Assembly: GCA_902796855.1 (NCBI GenBank)
Contig: CADBQN010000005.1
Coordinates: forward strand, 50,174-114,173
Reading direction: 5' to 3'
Length of the DNA stretch: 64,000 nucleotides
Source of the DNA: an uncultured Bacillota bacterium
Lineage (GTDB): Bacteria; Bacillota; Dehalobacteriia; UBA7702
Each line of letters opens with the position of its first letter. The stretch's first letter is position 1. Below, one piece after another: positions 43,307 through 52,064 of this stretch. Under the pieces are notes generated by a model. That model made no database searches and had not been told where the DNA came from. It was given only the letters and a program-made list of their open reading frames with translations. A program made the translations under genes and the position numbers.

Positions 43307-43795
43307 ATGCGCACCTGCATCTATTCGGGAACCTTTGATCCGGTGACCAACGGTCACATGGACATCATCGGCCGGGCGGCGAACCTTTTCGACGAGGTGA
43401 TCATCGCCGTGGCCAGGGACAACTACAAGAACGTGCTCTTCCCCGCCGAGGAGCGGCTGGAAATCGTCAGGGAAGTTACCGCCGGTTTCGCCAACGTTTC
43501 CGCCGAGTGTTTCTCCGGCCTGCTGATGGATTACTGCCGGGAAAAGAACGCCGCGGCGGTCATCCGCGGTCTCAGGGCCGTTTCCGACTTTGAATACGAA
43601 ATGCAGATGGCGCTGATGAATAAGAAGCTCAATCCCAACGTGGAAACGGTGTTTCTGATGACGGGACAGCAGTATTCCTTTATCAGCTCCAGCATCATTA
43701 AAGATGTGGCAAGCCTCGGCGGCTGTATCGACGGTCTCGTGCCTCCCTCGGTGGAACGGCGCATCAAGGAAAAATACGCTTTGTTACGGCCCTGA
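43307..43795 (+). CDS. coaD: Phosphopantetheine adenylyltransferase
   Basis: Transfers AMP to 4'-phosphopantetheine, the penultimate step in CoA synthesis. The 162-residue protein has the nucleotidyltransferase motif YSGTFDPVTNGHMDII (residues 5-20), the RGLRAVSDFEYEMQMALMNK region near 88 and the YSFISSSIIKDVASLGG motif near 125. ATG 43307 has GAGAGGAAA upstream; earlier in-frame codons belong to dnaE. Confidence 0.96.
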   Translation: MRTCIYSGTFDPVTNGHMDIIGRAANLFDEVIIAVARDNYKNVLFPAEERLEIVREVTAGFANVSAECFSGLLMDYCREKNAAAVIRGLRAVSDFEYEMQMALMNKKLNPNVETVFLMTGQQYSFISSSIIKDVASLGGCIDGLVPPSVERRIKEKYALLRP

Positions 43796-43901
43796 CGGCG
43801 CTCCTTCCCTGAAACGGGCCGCGATGACGAGAATGTATATTTTCCGCTGTCTTGGCGTATAATGGAAACAGCAGGAAAATAACGAAGGAGGCATGCTCGA
43901 G

Positions 43902-44279
43902 ATGAACGGCACCGAAAAGGAATTTTTTACACTGAAGGACGTCGCCGACCGCTGCGGCACCAGCTACGGCATTGTCAAACGGGACATCGACAAAGGGGTT
44001 CTCCCCGCCTACCGCGTGGGGCGGAAGTACTTTATCGCCAGAGAGGAAATGGAAGGCTACGTCTCCGACGCCCTGGCCAAATGGGGCATGGAGGGGTATA
44101 CCATCCGGGAGATCCTCGACCGCATCCCCTTAAGCTACGCTTTTGTGATGGATCTGATCAAGACCGGCAAGCTCCGGGCGGTGAAGGTCGGGCGGCAGTA
44201 CGTGATCCCCAAAGGGGAGTTCGAACGCTTTATGGAACTGAAACGGATGGGACCGTCACCGTCGGCGGAGCGGAACTGA
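43902..44279 (+). CDS. Protein with two excisionase-type helix-turn-helix motifs
   Basis: A 125-residue protein with two MerR/excisionase-like DNA-binding modules: FTLKDVADRCGTSYGIVKRDIDKGVLPAYRVGRKYFIAREEM and YTIREILDRIPLSYAFVMDLIKTGKLRAVKVGRQYVIPKGEF. I take ATG 43902, 10 bases after AAGGAGG; ATG 43893 is too close to it. No phage genes are near, so it may be a chromosomal regulator. Target unknown. Confidence 0.78.
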   Translation: MNGTEKEFFTLKDVADRCGTSYGIVKRDIDKGVLPAYRVGRKYFIAREEMEGYVSDALAKWGMEGYTIREILDRIPLSYAFVMDLIKTGKLRAVKVGRQYVIPKGEFERFMELKRMGPSPSAERN

Positions 44280-44299
44280 GACCGCCGCGCCCCGCGGTT

Positions 44300-44329
44300 C
44301 CCTCCTCCCGCTTCGCAGAGGGTTTTTTA
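44300..44329 (+). terminator. Terminator after the HTH gene
   Basis: CCCTC/GAGGG stem (44300-44304, 44318-44322) followed by T6. A second hairpin AAAATCC.../...GGATTTT lies at 44354-44379 without a T run. Confidence 0.65.
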
Positions 44330-44448
44330 TTTCATCATTGTATTTTTTTCGTGAAAATCCTCCCGTTCGGGGGGATTTTCGCCGTTTTTGACGAATATAA
44401 AAAAAGAGTCGGCCGCGTTGGACGCGGCGAACGGAACGGAGGAACATT

Positions 44449-44832
44449 TTGGCAAAATATCGCTTGAAACGGACGGATCCCAATCAGTCCATCTGCGCTT
44501 ATCTGCGGGACGCCGAGGACAACAAGGAGCCGCCGGATAATATGCCTCTCACCAAACGGGACCTCTGGGCCCTGGAACGGGTGGCCATCTTTTTGGAGCG
44601 GTCAAAGCTCAATTCCTATGTGGAAATGATGGAAAAACCGGCGCGCTGGGTGTTTCTGAATTTCTGGGGCGGTATCGGCCGCGGCATCGGCATGGCCATC
44701 GGTTTTGCCATCCTCGGCGCCGCCGTCTTCCTGGTTTTGCAGAAGATCGTCGTGCTGAACCTGCCGATCATCAGTAATTTCATTGCCGATATCCTCGATA
44801 TGGTGCAGAATTACCGCAGCGTTTCGCCGTGA
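44449..44832 (+). CDS. DUF5665 membrane protein
   Basis: A 127-residue protein of the DUF5665 family: a soluble N-terminal part, LERSKLNSYVEMMEKPARWVFLNFWGGIGRGIGMAIGFAILGAAV with a glycine-rich membrane helix, and a second hydrophobic segment. TTG 44449 has GGAGG 7 bases upstream. The family commonly neighbours lspA in Bacillota, as here; function unknown. Confidence 0.82.
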   Translation: MAKYRLKRTDPNQSICAYLRDAEDNKEPPDNMPLTKRDLWALERVAIFLERSKLNSYVEMMEKPARWVFLNFWGGIGRGIGMAIGFAILGAAVFLVLQKIVVLNLPIISNFIADILDMVQNYRSVSP

Positions 44833-44888
44833 GACGGAACGGCGCGGAACGCTTTGCCGCTGTTTTTATGTTATGAAACGGAATTGAT

Positions 44889-45377
44889 ATGATGTACTTA
44901 CTTTTGATCCTGGGGCTGATCGCCGCGGATCAGGGCGTGAAAGCCCTTGTCGTCGCCAAAATGGAGCCCTATTCCTCGCTGGAGCTGTGGAACTTTATTC
45001 ATCTGACCTATGTGCGCAACACCGGCGCCGCCTTTGGCATCCTTGAGGGCGGCCGCGTTTTCTTTATCGTTTTTACGCTGCTCCTCATTGCCGCCGCCGT
45101 TTTCCTATGGCGGAAAAAGGGGATGGAGCGGTATCATCTTCCCGCCTCTTTGATTCTCGCCGGCGCCGTCGGCAACTGCGTTGACCGCGTCTGCCGCGGC
45201 TTTGTCGTGGATTTCATCGACTTCACCTATTGGCCGGTGTTCAACATTGCCGACATCGCCGTCGTCTGCGGCACCGTTCTGCTGGCGCTGCGGATCCTCT
45301 TCGATCAGCGCGGCGGCGGGACGAAGGAACGGAAGGAAGACGCGAACGGAGACCCATCGGAGGAACAAAGCTTATGA
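44889..45377 (+). CDS. lspA: Lipoprotein signal peptidase
   Basis: Membrane aspartyl protease that cleaves prolipoproteins. The 162-residue, four-helix protein has the family motifs NTGAAFGIL (residue ~44) and the two catalytic aspartates in GNCVDR (~97) and FNIADIAV (~122). The extended, charged C-terminus after residue 140 is slightly longer than usual. The ribosome site is weak. Its stop overlaps the rluD start (ATGA). Confidence 0.94.
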   Translation: MMYLLLILGLIAADQGVKALVVAKMEPYSSLELWNFIHLTYVRNTGAAFGILEGGRVFFIVFTLLLIAAAVFLWRKKGMERYHLPASLILAGAVGNCVDRVCRGFVVDFIDFTYWPVFNIADIAVVCGTVLLALRILFDQRGGGTKERKEDANGDPSEEQSL

Positions 45378-46282
45378 AACTCATTTTTGAAGGCGGCGAC
45401 GGCAGCCGCCTCGACGTCTTTTTAACGGCGGCGCTGACGGATGTATCCCGGAGCCGCGCCGCGCGGCTCATTAAGGAAGGCGCCGTCACCGTCAACGGCA
45501 ATAAAGTCAAGGCCGGTTACGCCCTGGTCTCCGGTGACGTCATCGAGGGCGACATCACGGCGAAGGAGGAGATCTCCGTCGCCGCCGAGGAGATCCCCCT
45601 CGATATTTACTATGAGGACCACGACCTTCTCGTCGTCAACAAGCCCCGGGGCATGGTGGTGCACCCCGCGCCGGGCAGCGGCGAGCATACCCTTGTCAAC
45701 GCGCTGATGGCCCACTGCGGCGATCTCTCCGGCATCAACGGCGTACTGCGCCCCGGCATCGTCCACCGCATCGACAAGGATACCTCGGGCCTGCTGCTGG
45801 TGGCGAAGAACGACATGGCGCACAGGAGCCTTGCCGCCCAGCTCAAGGAACATTCCATCCGCCGCCTCTACGAGGGCATCGTCTGCGGCATGGTGGCGGA
45901 GCCCGAGGGCATCGTCGACTGCCCCATCGGCCGTCATCCCTCGGAGCGGAAGAAAATGGCGGTGACGGAAAAGAACTCGAAAAACGCCCTCACCCGCTAT
46001 CGGGTGCTGGAACGGTTCCCCGGCTATACGCTGATTGAGGCGAAGCTCGCCACGGGGCGCACCCATCAGATCCGGGTGCACATGAAATACATTGGCTATC
46101 CGCTGCTGGGCGATCCCCTCTACGGCAAAGGGGAGAAGAACCCCTTTTTCTTTAAAGGTCAGGCCCTCCACGCCAAGACCATCGGCTTTGTCCACCCCCG
46201 CACCGGGGAGACGCTGGAGTTCACCGCGCCGCTGCCGCCGGATATGGCCGCGGTTTTGGAAAAACTGAGGAAGGAACCGTAA
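45374..46282 (+). CDS. rluD: RluD-family 23S rRNA pseudouridine synthase
   Basis: A 302-residue RluA/RluD-type enzyme: S4 RNA-binding domain (residues ~10-60, SRLDVFLTAALTDVSRSRAARLI) and catalytic domain with HRIDKDTSGLLLVAKN, whose Asp134 is the nucleophile, and GRTHQIRVHMKYIGYPLLGD. Position after lspA is the standard Bacillota arrangement (YlyB). ATG 45374 overlaps the lspA stop. Confidence 0.94.
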   Translation: MKLIFEGGDGSRLDVFLTAALTDVSRSRAARLIKEGAVTVNGNKVKAGYALVSGDVIEGDITAKEEISVAAEEIPLDIYYEDHDLLVVNKPRGMVVHPAPGSGEHTLVNALMAHCGDLSGINGVLRPGIVHRIDKDTSGLLLVAKNDMAHRSLAAQLKEHSIRRLYEGIVCGMVAEPEGIVDCPIGRHPSERKKMAVTEKNSKNALTRYRVLERFPGYTLIEAKLATGRTHQIRVHMKYIGYPLLGDPLYGKGEKNPFFFKGQALHAKTIGFVHPRTGETLEFTAPLPPDMAAVLEKLRKEP

Positions 46283-46318
46283 GGCGGTGTCAGACCGCCT
46301 TTTCAGGTGAGGAACGGG

Positions 46319-47473
46319 ATGGAACGGATTTATATGGATCACGCCGCTACGACGGCGATTTCGGAAGCGGCGCTGACGGCGATGGTCAGCTGTTACAGAG
46401 AACGGGACGGCAACCCCTCGGCGATTTACCCCCTGGGCCAGGATTCCCAGGGTGCGCTGGAAAAAGCGCGGATCGCCATGGCGAAGGGACTCCACGCCCT
46501 GAGCACCGAGATTTTCTTTACTTCCGGCGGCACCGAGGGCAACAACTGGGTGCTTTCCGGCGTCGCCCGGGCCAAGGGCAGGGGACACATCGTCACCACG
46601 GCCATTGAGCACAACTCCGTTTTAAAAACGGCGGCGCGGCTGGAGGAAGGCGGCTTTGAGGTGACCTATCTGCAGCCGGACCGCTTCGGCTTTATCGCGC
46701 CGGAACAGCTGGAAGCGGCGCTGCGTCCCGATACGATCCTCGTCAGCGTGATGCTGGCCAACAACGTCGTCGGCACGATCCAGGACACTCCGGCCCTCGT
46801 CAAAGTTGCCCACGCCCGCTGGATCCCCTTTCACACCGACGCCGTCCAGGCCGTGGGGCACATCCCCATCAACGTCCGCAGGCTCGGCGCCGATTTCCTG
46901 ACGCTTTCGGCCCACAAATTTCACGGCCCCAAAGGGGTCGGGGCGCTCTTCTGCCGCCTTTCCAACTACGTGCCGCCGCTGATCCTCGGCGGCGGTCAGG
47001 AGCGGGGCGGCCGCAGCGGCACCGAGAACGTTCCCGGCGCCGTCGGCATGGCGGCGGCCTTTGAGGAGTGTCTGGCGGGTCTCGACGAGGACACGGCCTA
47101 TCTGACGAAGCTGCGCCGCCGTCTCACCGAGGGGATGACCGCCATTCCCGGGGTGCGGCTCACCGGCGATCCGGAACGCCGCCTGCCGGGACTGGCCTCG
47201 TTCATCGTGGACGGCATCCCCCACAGCGCCCACATCGTCTACGCCCTGGGCGGCAGGGAAATCTGCGTCAGTTCCGGTTCGGCCTGCTCCGTCGGCTCCC
47301 AGGAAGCGTCCCACGTTTTAAAAGCCATGGGCTTTAACATGCGCGCCGCCATGGGCGCGCTCCGCTTCTCCCTGGACGTCTCCAACACCGAAGAGGAAGT
47401 CGACCGCGTTTTGGCGGTGATTCCCGGCGTCATCGAGGAAGTCCGCGCCAAAAAAGGGAGCCTCTGGGGCTGA
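46319..47473 (+). CDS. Cysteine desulfurase
   Basis: A PLP enzyme of the NifS/IscS class that takes sulfur from cysteine. The 384 residues show YMDHAATTAISEAAL at the start, TSGGTEGNN (68-76), the PLP lysine Lys200 in SAHKFHGPKG and the sulfur-carrying Cys323 in SSGSACSVGS. The short loop around that cysteine places it in the group I (NifS/IscS) class. I chose ATG 46319 over GTG 46307 for spacing to AGGTGAGG. No iscU or thiI is adjacent. Confidence 0.92.
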   Translation: MERIYMDHAATTAISEAALTAMVSCYRERDGNPSAIYPLGQDSQGALEKARIAMAKGLHALSTEIFFTSGGTEGNNWVLSGVARAKGRGHIVTTAIEHNSVLKTAARLEEGGFEVTYLQPDRFGFIAPEQLEAALRPDTILVSVMLANNVVGTIQDTPALVKVAHARWIPFHTDAVQAVGHIPINVRRLGADFLTLSAHKFHGPKGVGALFCRLSNYVPPLILGGGQERGGRSGTENVPGAVGMAAAFEECLAGLDEDTAYLTKLRRRLTEGMTAIPGVRLTGDPERRLPGLASFIVDGIPHSAHIVYALGGREICVSSGSACSVGSQEASHVLKAMGFNMRAAMGALRFSLDVSNTEEEVDRVLAVIPGVIEEVRAKKGSLWG

Positions 47474-47535
47474 GGGGAAATCCCGACGGAACCGAACGGA
47501 ACGGTTTTGGAAATACAAAAATCAATCTGCGAAGG

Positions 47536-47576
47536 AAAAACCCGGAACAGCGTCCACGCTGTGCCGGGTTTTTTTG
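47536..47576 (+). terminator. Terminator of the cysteine desulfurase gene
   Basis: AAAAACCCGG/CCGGGTTTTT (47536-47545, 47564-47573) enclosing ACAGCG/CGCTGT, with further T. Confidence 0.92.
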
Positions 47577-47681
47577 AAAAGTTCCTTTTTTCGCCTTTAA
47601 AAATGATTGAAAAGTCATGTTTTTTGGGATATAATATAGTTGAAAAGTAGTTATTTGATATCATTATTCTGTTTGAAAAGT
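47574..47681 (+). repeat. Four TTGAAAAGT copies at exact 33-bp spacing
   Basis: TTGAAAAGT begins at 47574, 47607, 47640 and 47673, exactly 33 bp apart (three helical turns). The intervening 24-bp stretches are unrelated. The second copy supplies the -35 box of the gene's promoter, the third covers the predicted start point, and the fourth lies just before the ribosome site. This is a phased operator-like array. Confidence 0.85.
47607..47635 (+). promoter_or_regulatory. Promoter of the AAA ATPase gene
   Basis: TTGAAA (47607-47612), 17 bp, TATAAT (47630-47635). The -35 box is the first part of the second TTGAAAAGT repeat. Confidence 0.8.
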
Positions 47682-47699
47682 CGGGAAAGAGGTGTTGTA

Positions 47700-49046
47700 A
47701 TGCTTTTTCGTAAAATTGAATCCACCATTGAGCATCATTTGAAATCCGGTTCCGACAGAATACTTTTGATTGACGGAGCCCGGCAGGTCGGCAAAACGTA
47801 TATCGTCCGTTATGTCGGCAAAAAGCTCTTTGAAAACTTCATTGAAGTCAATATGATTGAGGATTCATTGGGAGACCGGCTTTTCGCTCACGTAAAGACG
47901 GTTGAGGATTTTTATCTTCAAATCAGCATGGTGGCCGGGGACCGAATGAAACAGCGGGAAAACACCCTGATTTTCATTGACGAGATTCAGGCTTATCCTC
48001 ATTTGTTTACCCTGCTGAAGTTTTTGTCTCAGGATCGGCGCTTTACTTATATTGCCAGCGGTTCCCTTTTGGGCGTGACCTTATCGGAAACGTCGTCGAT
48101 TCCGATGGGGAGCATTCGCAAAATGCGCATGTTTCCCCTGGATTTTGAGGAATTTCTTTACGCCGTCGGCGTGAACCGGATCGCCGTTGCCGCCATGAGA
48201 AAGAAATTTGAGCGTTTAGAGCCCCTCGATGAAGCCGCTCACGAAAAAATGATGGATCTGTTTCGGAAATATCTGTTGGTGGGGGGGATGCCCGACGCGG
48301 TAAACGCTTACCTGGAAGAAAAAAATATTCAGTCCGTTCGGGAAGTGCAGGCTGAAATTCACGCTTACTACGGCGCCGACGCCTCAAAATACGACACGGA
48401 GAAAAAACTGAAAATCAGAAGGATTTATGATCTGATTCCCTCGAACATGGAAAACAAAAAGAAACGTGTCGTCGCGAAGCATATCGAAAACAAAAAGGGG
48501 AAGTCTTTCAGCGATTACAGAGATGAGTTCGACTACCTGATCAGCGCCGGGATCGCCCTGGAGGTGCAGGCCATTTCCAATCCGCGGTTCCCTCTGATTG
48601 AGTCTTCCGGCAAAAATCTTTTAAAGCTCTATTTAAATGATGTCGGTATTTTAAGCGGCATTTTGTATGGAAACAACATCCGCGCCGTTTTGGACGACAG
48701 GAAAAGCGTCAATCTCGGTTCGGTTTATGAAAGCGTTGTCGCCAGCGAACTGATCGCCCATGGCTATAAGCTGTTTTATTATGATAATCGCAGCAAGGGT
48801 GAGGTTGATTATCTGATCGACGACTACGACAGTCTTTCCGTCGTTCCGATAGAGGTAAAGTCCGGCAAGGATTACACGATCCACAGCGCGCTGAATACTT
48901 TTGTAAAAAACGGGGATTACCATGTAAAAAAGGCCTATGTGCTCTCTAACGAGAGAAACGTAGAAATAAAGAATCGGGTGATTTACGTCCCCATTTACCA
49001 TATCATGTTCTTTGAGAACGCTTTCGGGCGGAACATGTCCTTTTGA
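47700..49046 (+). CDS. AAA ATPase with DUF4143 domain
   Basis: A 448-residue protein of the widespread AAA_14/DUF4143 family. N-terminal ATPase: Walker A GARQVGKT (~28-35), Walker B LIFIDEIQAYPHLFTLLKFL (~90-108), sensor YIASGSLLG and FPLDFEEFLYA. C-terminal DUF4143 part (~215-410) ends with a PD-(D/E)XK-like stretch YYDNRSKGEVDYLIDDYDSLSVVPIEVKSGKDY. Start ATG 47700 has AAAGAGGTG upstream. The gene is visibly more AT-rich than its neighbours, consistent with transfer. Biological role is unsettled. Confidence 0.85.
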   Translation: MLFRKIESTIEHHLKSGSDRILLIDGARQVGKTYIVRYVGKKLFENFIEVNMIEDSLGDRLFAHVKTVEDFYLQISMVAGDRMKQRENTLIFIDEIQAYPHLFTLLKFLSQDRRFTYIASGSLLGVTLSETSSIPMGSIRKMRMFPLDFEEFLYAVGVNRIAVAAMRKKFERLEPLDEAAHEKMMDLFRKYLLVGGMPDAVNAYLEEKNIQSVREVQAEIHAYYGADASKYDTEKKLKIRRIYDLIPSNMENKKKRVVAKHIENKKGKSFSDYRDEFDYLISAGIALEVQAISNPRFPLIESSGKNLLKLYLNDVGILSGILYGNNIRAVLDDRKSVNLGSVYESVVASELIAHGYKLFYYDNRSKGEVDYLIDDYDSLSVVPIEVKSGKDYTIHSALNTFVKNGDYHVKKAYVLSNERNVEIKNRVIYVPIYHIMFFENAFGRNMSF

Positions 49047-49084
49047 GGGCGCGCTTTTGATGATGCGGCGGCGTGAAAAAGGTG

Positions 49085-49113
49085 TTGAAATCGGGACGGA
49101 TGTATAGTATAAT
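49085..49113 (+). promoter_or_regulatory. Promoter of the pyr operon
   Basis: TTGAAA (49085-49090), 17 bp, TATAAT (49108-49113), with the PyrR-binding hairpin right at the predicted 5' end. Confidence 0.8.
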
Positions 49114-49118
49114 ATAGA

Positions 49119-49227
49119 ATTGTCCCGTGAGGCAATAAGGCCGTATCTTCCTAATAGATCACAAAGGGCGCTCTATGCCCCGATGGCAGTCTTATTCCCC
49201 GGCGGGAACGGGACTGTTTTTTCTTTT
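49119..49227 (+). promoter_or_regulatory. PyrR attenuator of the pyr operon
   Basis: ATTG-TCCCGTGAGG-CAAT (49119-49136) matches the PyrR-binding hairpin, with the conserved UCC-x-G-x-GAGG loop. Downstream, CAGTC/GACTG (49187-49191, 49212-49216) enclosing TTCCC/GGGAA (49195-49199, 49204-49208) followed by TTTTTTCTTTT forms the terminator. When UMP is abundant, PyrR should bind the first hairpin and favour termination. Confidence 0.8.
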
Positions 49228-49282
49228 GTCCCGTGCAAAAACAGCGCTCCGGGGCTTTGCCCGGAGAGGAAGGAGACTGGCT

Positions 49283-49831
49283 TTGACGAAGGAAATTAAA
49301 TCCGAAATCATGGACGGCAGCGATATCAAAAGAGCCGTCACCCGCATGGCCCACGAAATCCTCGAGAAGAACCACGGCGCCGAAGACCTCGTGCTGCTCG
49401 GCATCCGCACCCGCGGTATTTTCCTGGCGGAACGGCTGAAAGACGTGATCCGCGACGTGGAAAACGCGGAGCTCCCCGTCGGCACCCTCGATATTACCCT
49501 CTACCGTGACGACATCGCCGTCAAGGGCGGTATCCCCATTGTCGGGGAAAGCAACGTTCCCTTTGATCTCAACGGAAAAAAAGTCGTCCTCTGCGACGAT
49601 GTTCTCTATACCGGCCGAACCATTCGCGCCGCGCTGGACGCGGTTTTCGATTTGGGGCGGCCTTCTTTTGTGCGCCTCGCCGTGCTGGTCGACCGCGGTC
49701 ACCGGGAGCTCCCCATCCGCGCGGACTATGTCGGCAAGAACATCCCCACCGCCCAGCAGGAAACGGTGGAGGTGCGCTTTGACGAGCACGACGGCTACGA
49801 CACCGTCATTTTAAAGGGAGAAAAGTACTAA
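49283..49831 (+). CDS. pyrR: PyrR, pyrimidine operon attenuation protein
   Basis: UMP-sensing RNA-binding regulator with uracil phosphoribosyltransferase fold. The 182-residue length fits with start TTG 49283, 8 bases after AAGGAG. The PRPP loop VVLCDDVLYTGRTIRAALDA (near 95) is diagnostic, and GIRTRGIFLAERL and IVGESNVPFDLNGKKVV fit PyrR. It heads the operon behind its own RNA target. Confidence 0.94.
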   Translation: MTKEIKSEIMDGSDIKRAVTRMAHEILEKNHGAEDLVLLGIRTRGIFLAERLKDVIRDVENAELPVGTLDITLYRDDIAVKGGIPIVGESNVPFDLNGKKVVLCDDVLYTGRTIRAALDAVFDLGRPSFVRLAVLVDRGHRELPIRADYVGKNIPTAQQETVEVRFDEHDGYDTVILKGEKY

Positions 49832-49842
49832 GGAGGCAAACG

Positions 49843-50772
49843 ATGGCAATCAAAACAAAGGATCTCATCGATCTGGAATTCCTCTCCGCCGATGAGATCA
49901 CCGAGATCCTGGAAACGGCCAGGCCGATGAAGGAAGTGATGCGGCGGGACATCAAGACCGTCCCGGCGCTCCGGGGGAAGACCGTGGCGACGCTCTTCTA
50001 CGAAAACAGCACCAGAACAAGGCTCTCCTTTGAGCTGGCGGCGAAGTATCTCAGCGCCGGCACCTGCAACATCAGCTCCTCGGCCTCTTCGGTGCAGAAA
50101 GGGGAAAGCCTCCAGGACACCGGCCGCACGCTGGACGCCATGGGCACCGACATCATCGTCATCCGCCACAACATGTCCGGCGCGGCGCAGCTCCTCGGCG
50201 AGGCGGTCAAAGCCCGCGTCATCAACGGCGGCGACGGCACCCACGCCCACCCGACCCAGGCGCTTTTGGATATGTTCACCATCATCGAGCGGAAAGGGAA
50301 GATCGAGGGACAGACCGTCGTGATTTTGGGGGACATCCTCCACAGCCGCGTGGCCCGGTCCAACATCTGGGGGCTGACGAAACTCGGCGCCCACGTCCGC
50401 GTCTGCGGCCCGCCGACGCTGATGCCCAAGGACATCGACAAAATGGGCGTGGAAGTCTTTTACGATATCGACAAAGCTCTGGACGGCGCCGACGTCGTCA
50501 ATGTCCTCCGCATCCAGATGGAACGCCAGCAGAAGGGGCTGTTCCCCTCCATTGAGGAATACGCGAAGAACTACGCCATGACCGAGGAACGGCTGAACCG
50601 GGCGAAAAAGGACGTCCTGATCCAGCACCCCGGCCCGATGAACCGCACCATCGAGATCCCCTCGGCGGTGGCGGATTCCGCCCAGTGCTCCGTGGAAGAA
50701 CAGGTGACCAACGGCGTCGCCTGCCGCATGGCGCTGATGTATCTGATGAGCGGAGGTGAAACTCTTGTCTAA
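49843..50772 (+). CDS. pyrB: Aspartate carbamoyltransferase catalytic chain
   Basis: Joins carbamoyl phosphate to aspartate. The 309-residue protein carries the carbamoyl-phosphate motif FYENSTRTRLSFELAAKYL (near 50), GEAVKARVINGGDGTHAHPTQALLD (near 125) and QHPGPMNRTIEI near 265. No regulatory chain pyrI follows, as usual in Bacillota. AAGGAGG precedes ATG 49843; its end overlaps pyrC by 8 bp. Confidence 0.96.
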   Translation: MAIKTKDLIDLEFLSADEITEILETARPMKEVMRRDIKTVPALRGKTVATLFYENSTRTRLSFELAAKYLSAGTCNISSSASSVQKGESLQDTGRTLDAMGTDIIVIRHNMSGAAQLLGEAVKARVINGGDGTHAHPTQALLDMFTIIERKGKIEGQTVVILGDILHSRVARSNIWGLTKLGAHVRVCGPPTLMPKDIDKMGVEVFYDIDKALDGADVVNVLRIQMERQQKGLFPSIEEYAKNYAMTEERLNRAKKDVLIQHPGPMNRTIEIPSAVADSAQCSVEEQVTNGVACRMALMYLMSGGETLV

Positions 50773-52060
50773 GTTATTGCTGAAAGGGGGACGGGTCATC
50801 GACCCCTCCCAAGCCATGGATCTCGTCGCCGACGTCCTCATCGAGGACGGCAAGATCGCCGCGGTGGAAAAGGACATCGCCGCCGCCGACGCCGAATGCC
50901 GCGACGTCACCGGGAAGATCGTCTGCCCCGGTCTCGTCGATATCCACTGCCACCTGAGAGAACCGGGACTGGAACGGAAAGAGACCATCGCCACCGGTTC
51001 CCGTGCCGCCGCCGCCGGCGGCTTCACCACGGTGATGCCGATGCCCAACACCTCGCCCGTCGCCGACAGCCCCGCTTCCATCCGCTACGTCCGCGACCGC
51101 GCCGAGGAAGCCGGTGTTGTCCGGGTCTATCCCATCGGCGCCATCACCAAGGGCAGCGAGGGGAAGGAGCTTTCGGAAATGAGCGCCATGGCCGACGCCG
51201 GCGCCGTCGCCTTTTCCGATGACGGCCGCCCGGTGCTGAGCAGCCGCATCATGCGGCTGGCCATGGAATACAGCCACATCACCGGCCTGCCCCTCATCGC
51301 CCACGAGGAAGACCTCGCCTTGGTGGACGACGGCGACATGAACGAAGGTTACGTCTCGACGGTGCTGGGGCTTCGGGGAAATCCCGCCGCCGCCGAAGAG
51401 ACGATGATCGCCCGGGATATCATTCTCGTCCGCCTCACCGGCGCGCGGCTGCACATTGCCCACGTCAGCACCGCCCACGGCGTTGAGATGATCCGCGGCG
51501 CCAAGGCCGAGGGCCTGCCGGTCACCGCCGAGGTCACGCCGCACCACCTGACGATGACCGAGGAAGCGGTGCGGGGATATGACACCAACACCAAGGTCAA
51601 TCCGCCGCTGCGCACCGCCGCCGACGTGGAAGCGCTGATCGAGGGGCTGAAGGAAGGCGTTATCGACTGCGTCGCCACGGACCACGCCCCCCACACCGTT
51701 GAGGACAAAGTGGTGGAATACCATTTCGCCGCCAACGGTATCAGCGGTTTTGAGACGGCGCTGCCGGTGCTCTGGACCGAGCTGGTGAAGGAAGGCCGCC
51801 TCAGCGAAAGCGAGCTCATCGACAGGATGAGCTGTCAGCCGGCGCGGATCATGGGTCTGCCCGCCGGCAGCCTCGCCGTCGGGCACGATGCCGACGTTAC
51901 CGTCATCGACCCCGATACCATCCTCGCCGTCGATAAAAACAGCTTCTATTCCAAAGGCAAAAACACACCCTACCACGGGCGGCTGCTCAGCGGCTGGCCG
52001 GTGATGACCATCGTCGGCGGCCGCGCCGTCATGGAAAACAGGGTGGTAAAGGAGTCATAA
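50765..52060 (+). CDS. pyrC: Dihydroorotase
   Basis: Cyclises carbamoyl aspartate to dihydroorotate at a dizinc site. The 431-residue length and motifs are those of the bacterial type I enzyme: VDIHCHLREPGLERKETI (near 57), HIAHVSTAHGVEMIR near 230 and CVATDHAPHTVEDK near 300. TTG 50765, 8 bases after GGAGG, is the likely start; GTG 50756 is an alternative that sits in the ribosome site. Confidence 0.95.
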   Translation: MSKLLLKGGRVIDPSQAMDLVADVLIEDGKIAAVEKDIAAADAECRDVTGKIVCPGLVDIHCHLREPGLERKETIATGSRAAAAGGFTTVMPMPNTSPVADSPASIRYVRDRAEEAGVVRVYPIGAITKGSEGKELSEMSAMADAGAVAFSDDGRPVLSSRIMRLAMEYSHITGLPLIAHEEDLALVDDGDMNEGYVSTVLGLRGNPAAAEETMIARDIILVRLTGARLHIAHVSTAHGVEMIRGAKAEGLPVTAEVTPHHLTMTEEAVRGYDTNTKVNPPLRTAADVEALIEGLKEGVIDCVATDHAPHTVEDKVVEYHFAANGISGFETALPVLWTELVKEGRLSESELIDRMSCQPARIMGLPAGSLAVGHDADVTVIDPDTILAVDKNSFYSKGKNTPYHGRLLSGWPVMTIVGGRAVMENRVVKES

Positions 52061-52064
52061 AACC

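Noticed and set aside
39478..43320. A very long open frame on the strand opposite dnaE, and similar frames opposite copA, hisD, pyrC and the SLH gene.
   Set aside because: They mirror GC-rich codon bias of the true genes, lack ribosome sites, and encode residue patterns with no recognisable fold, while the plus-strand products are clear family members.
47574..47681. The 33-bp-spaced repeats as a CRISPR array.
   Set aside because: Repeats are only 9 bp, overlap a promoter, number four, and no cas gene is present.
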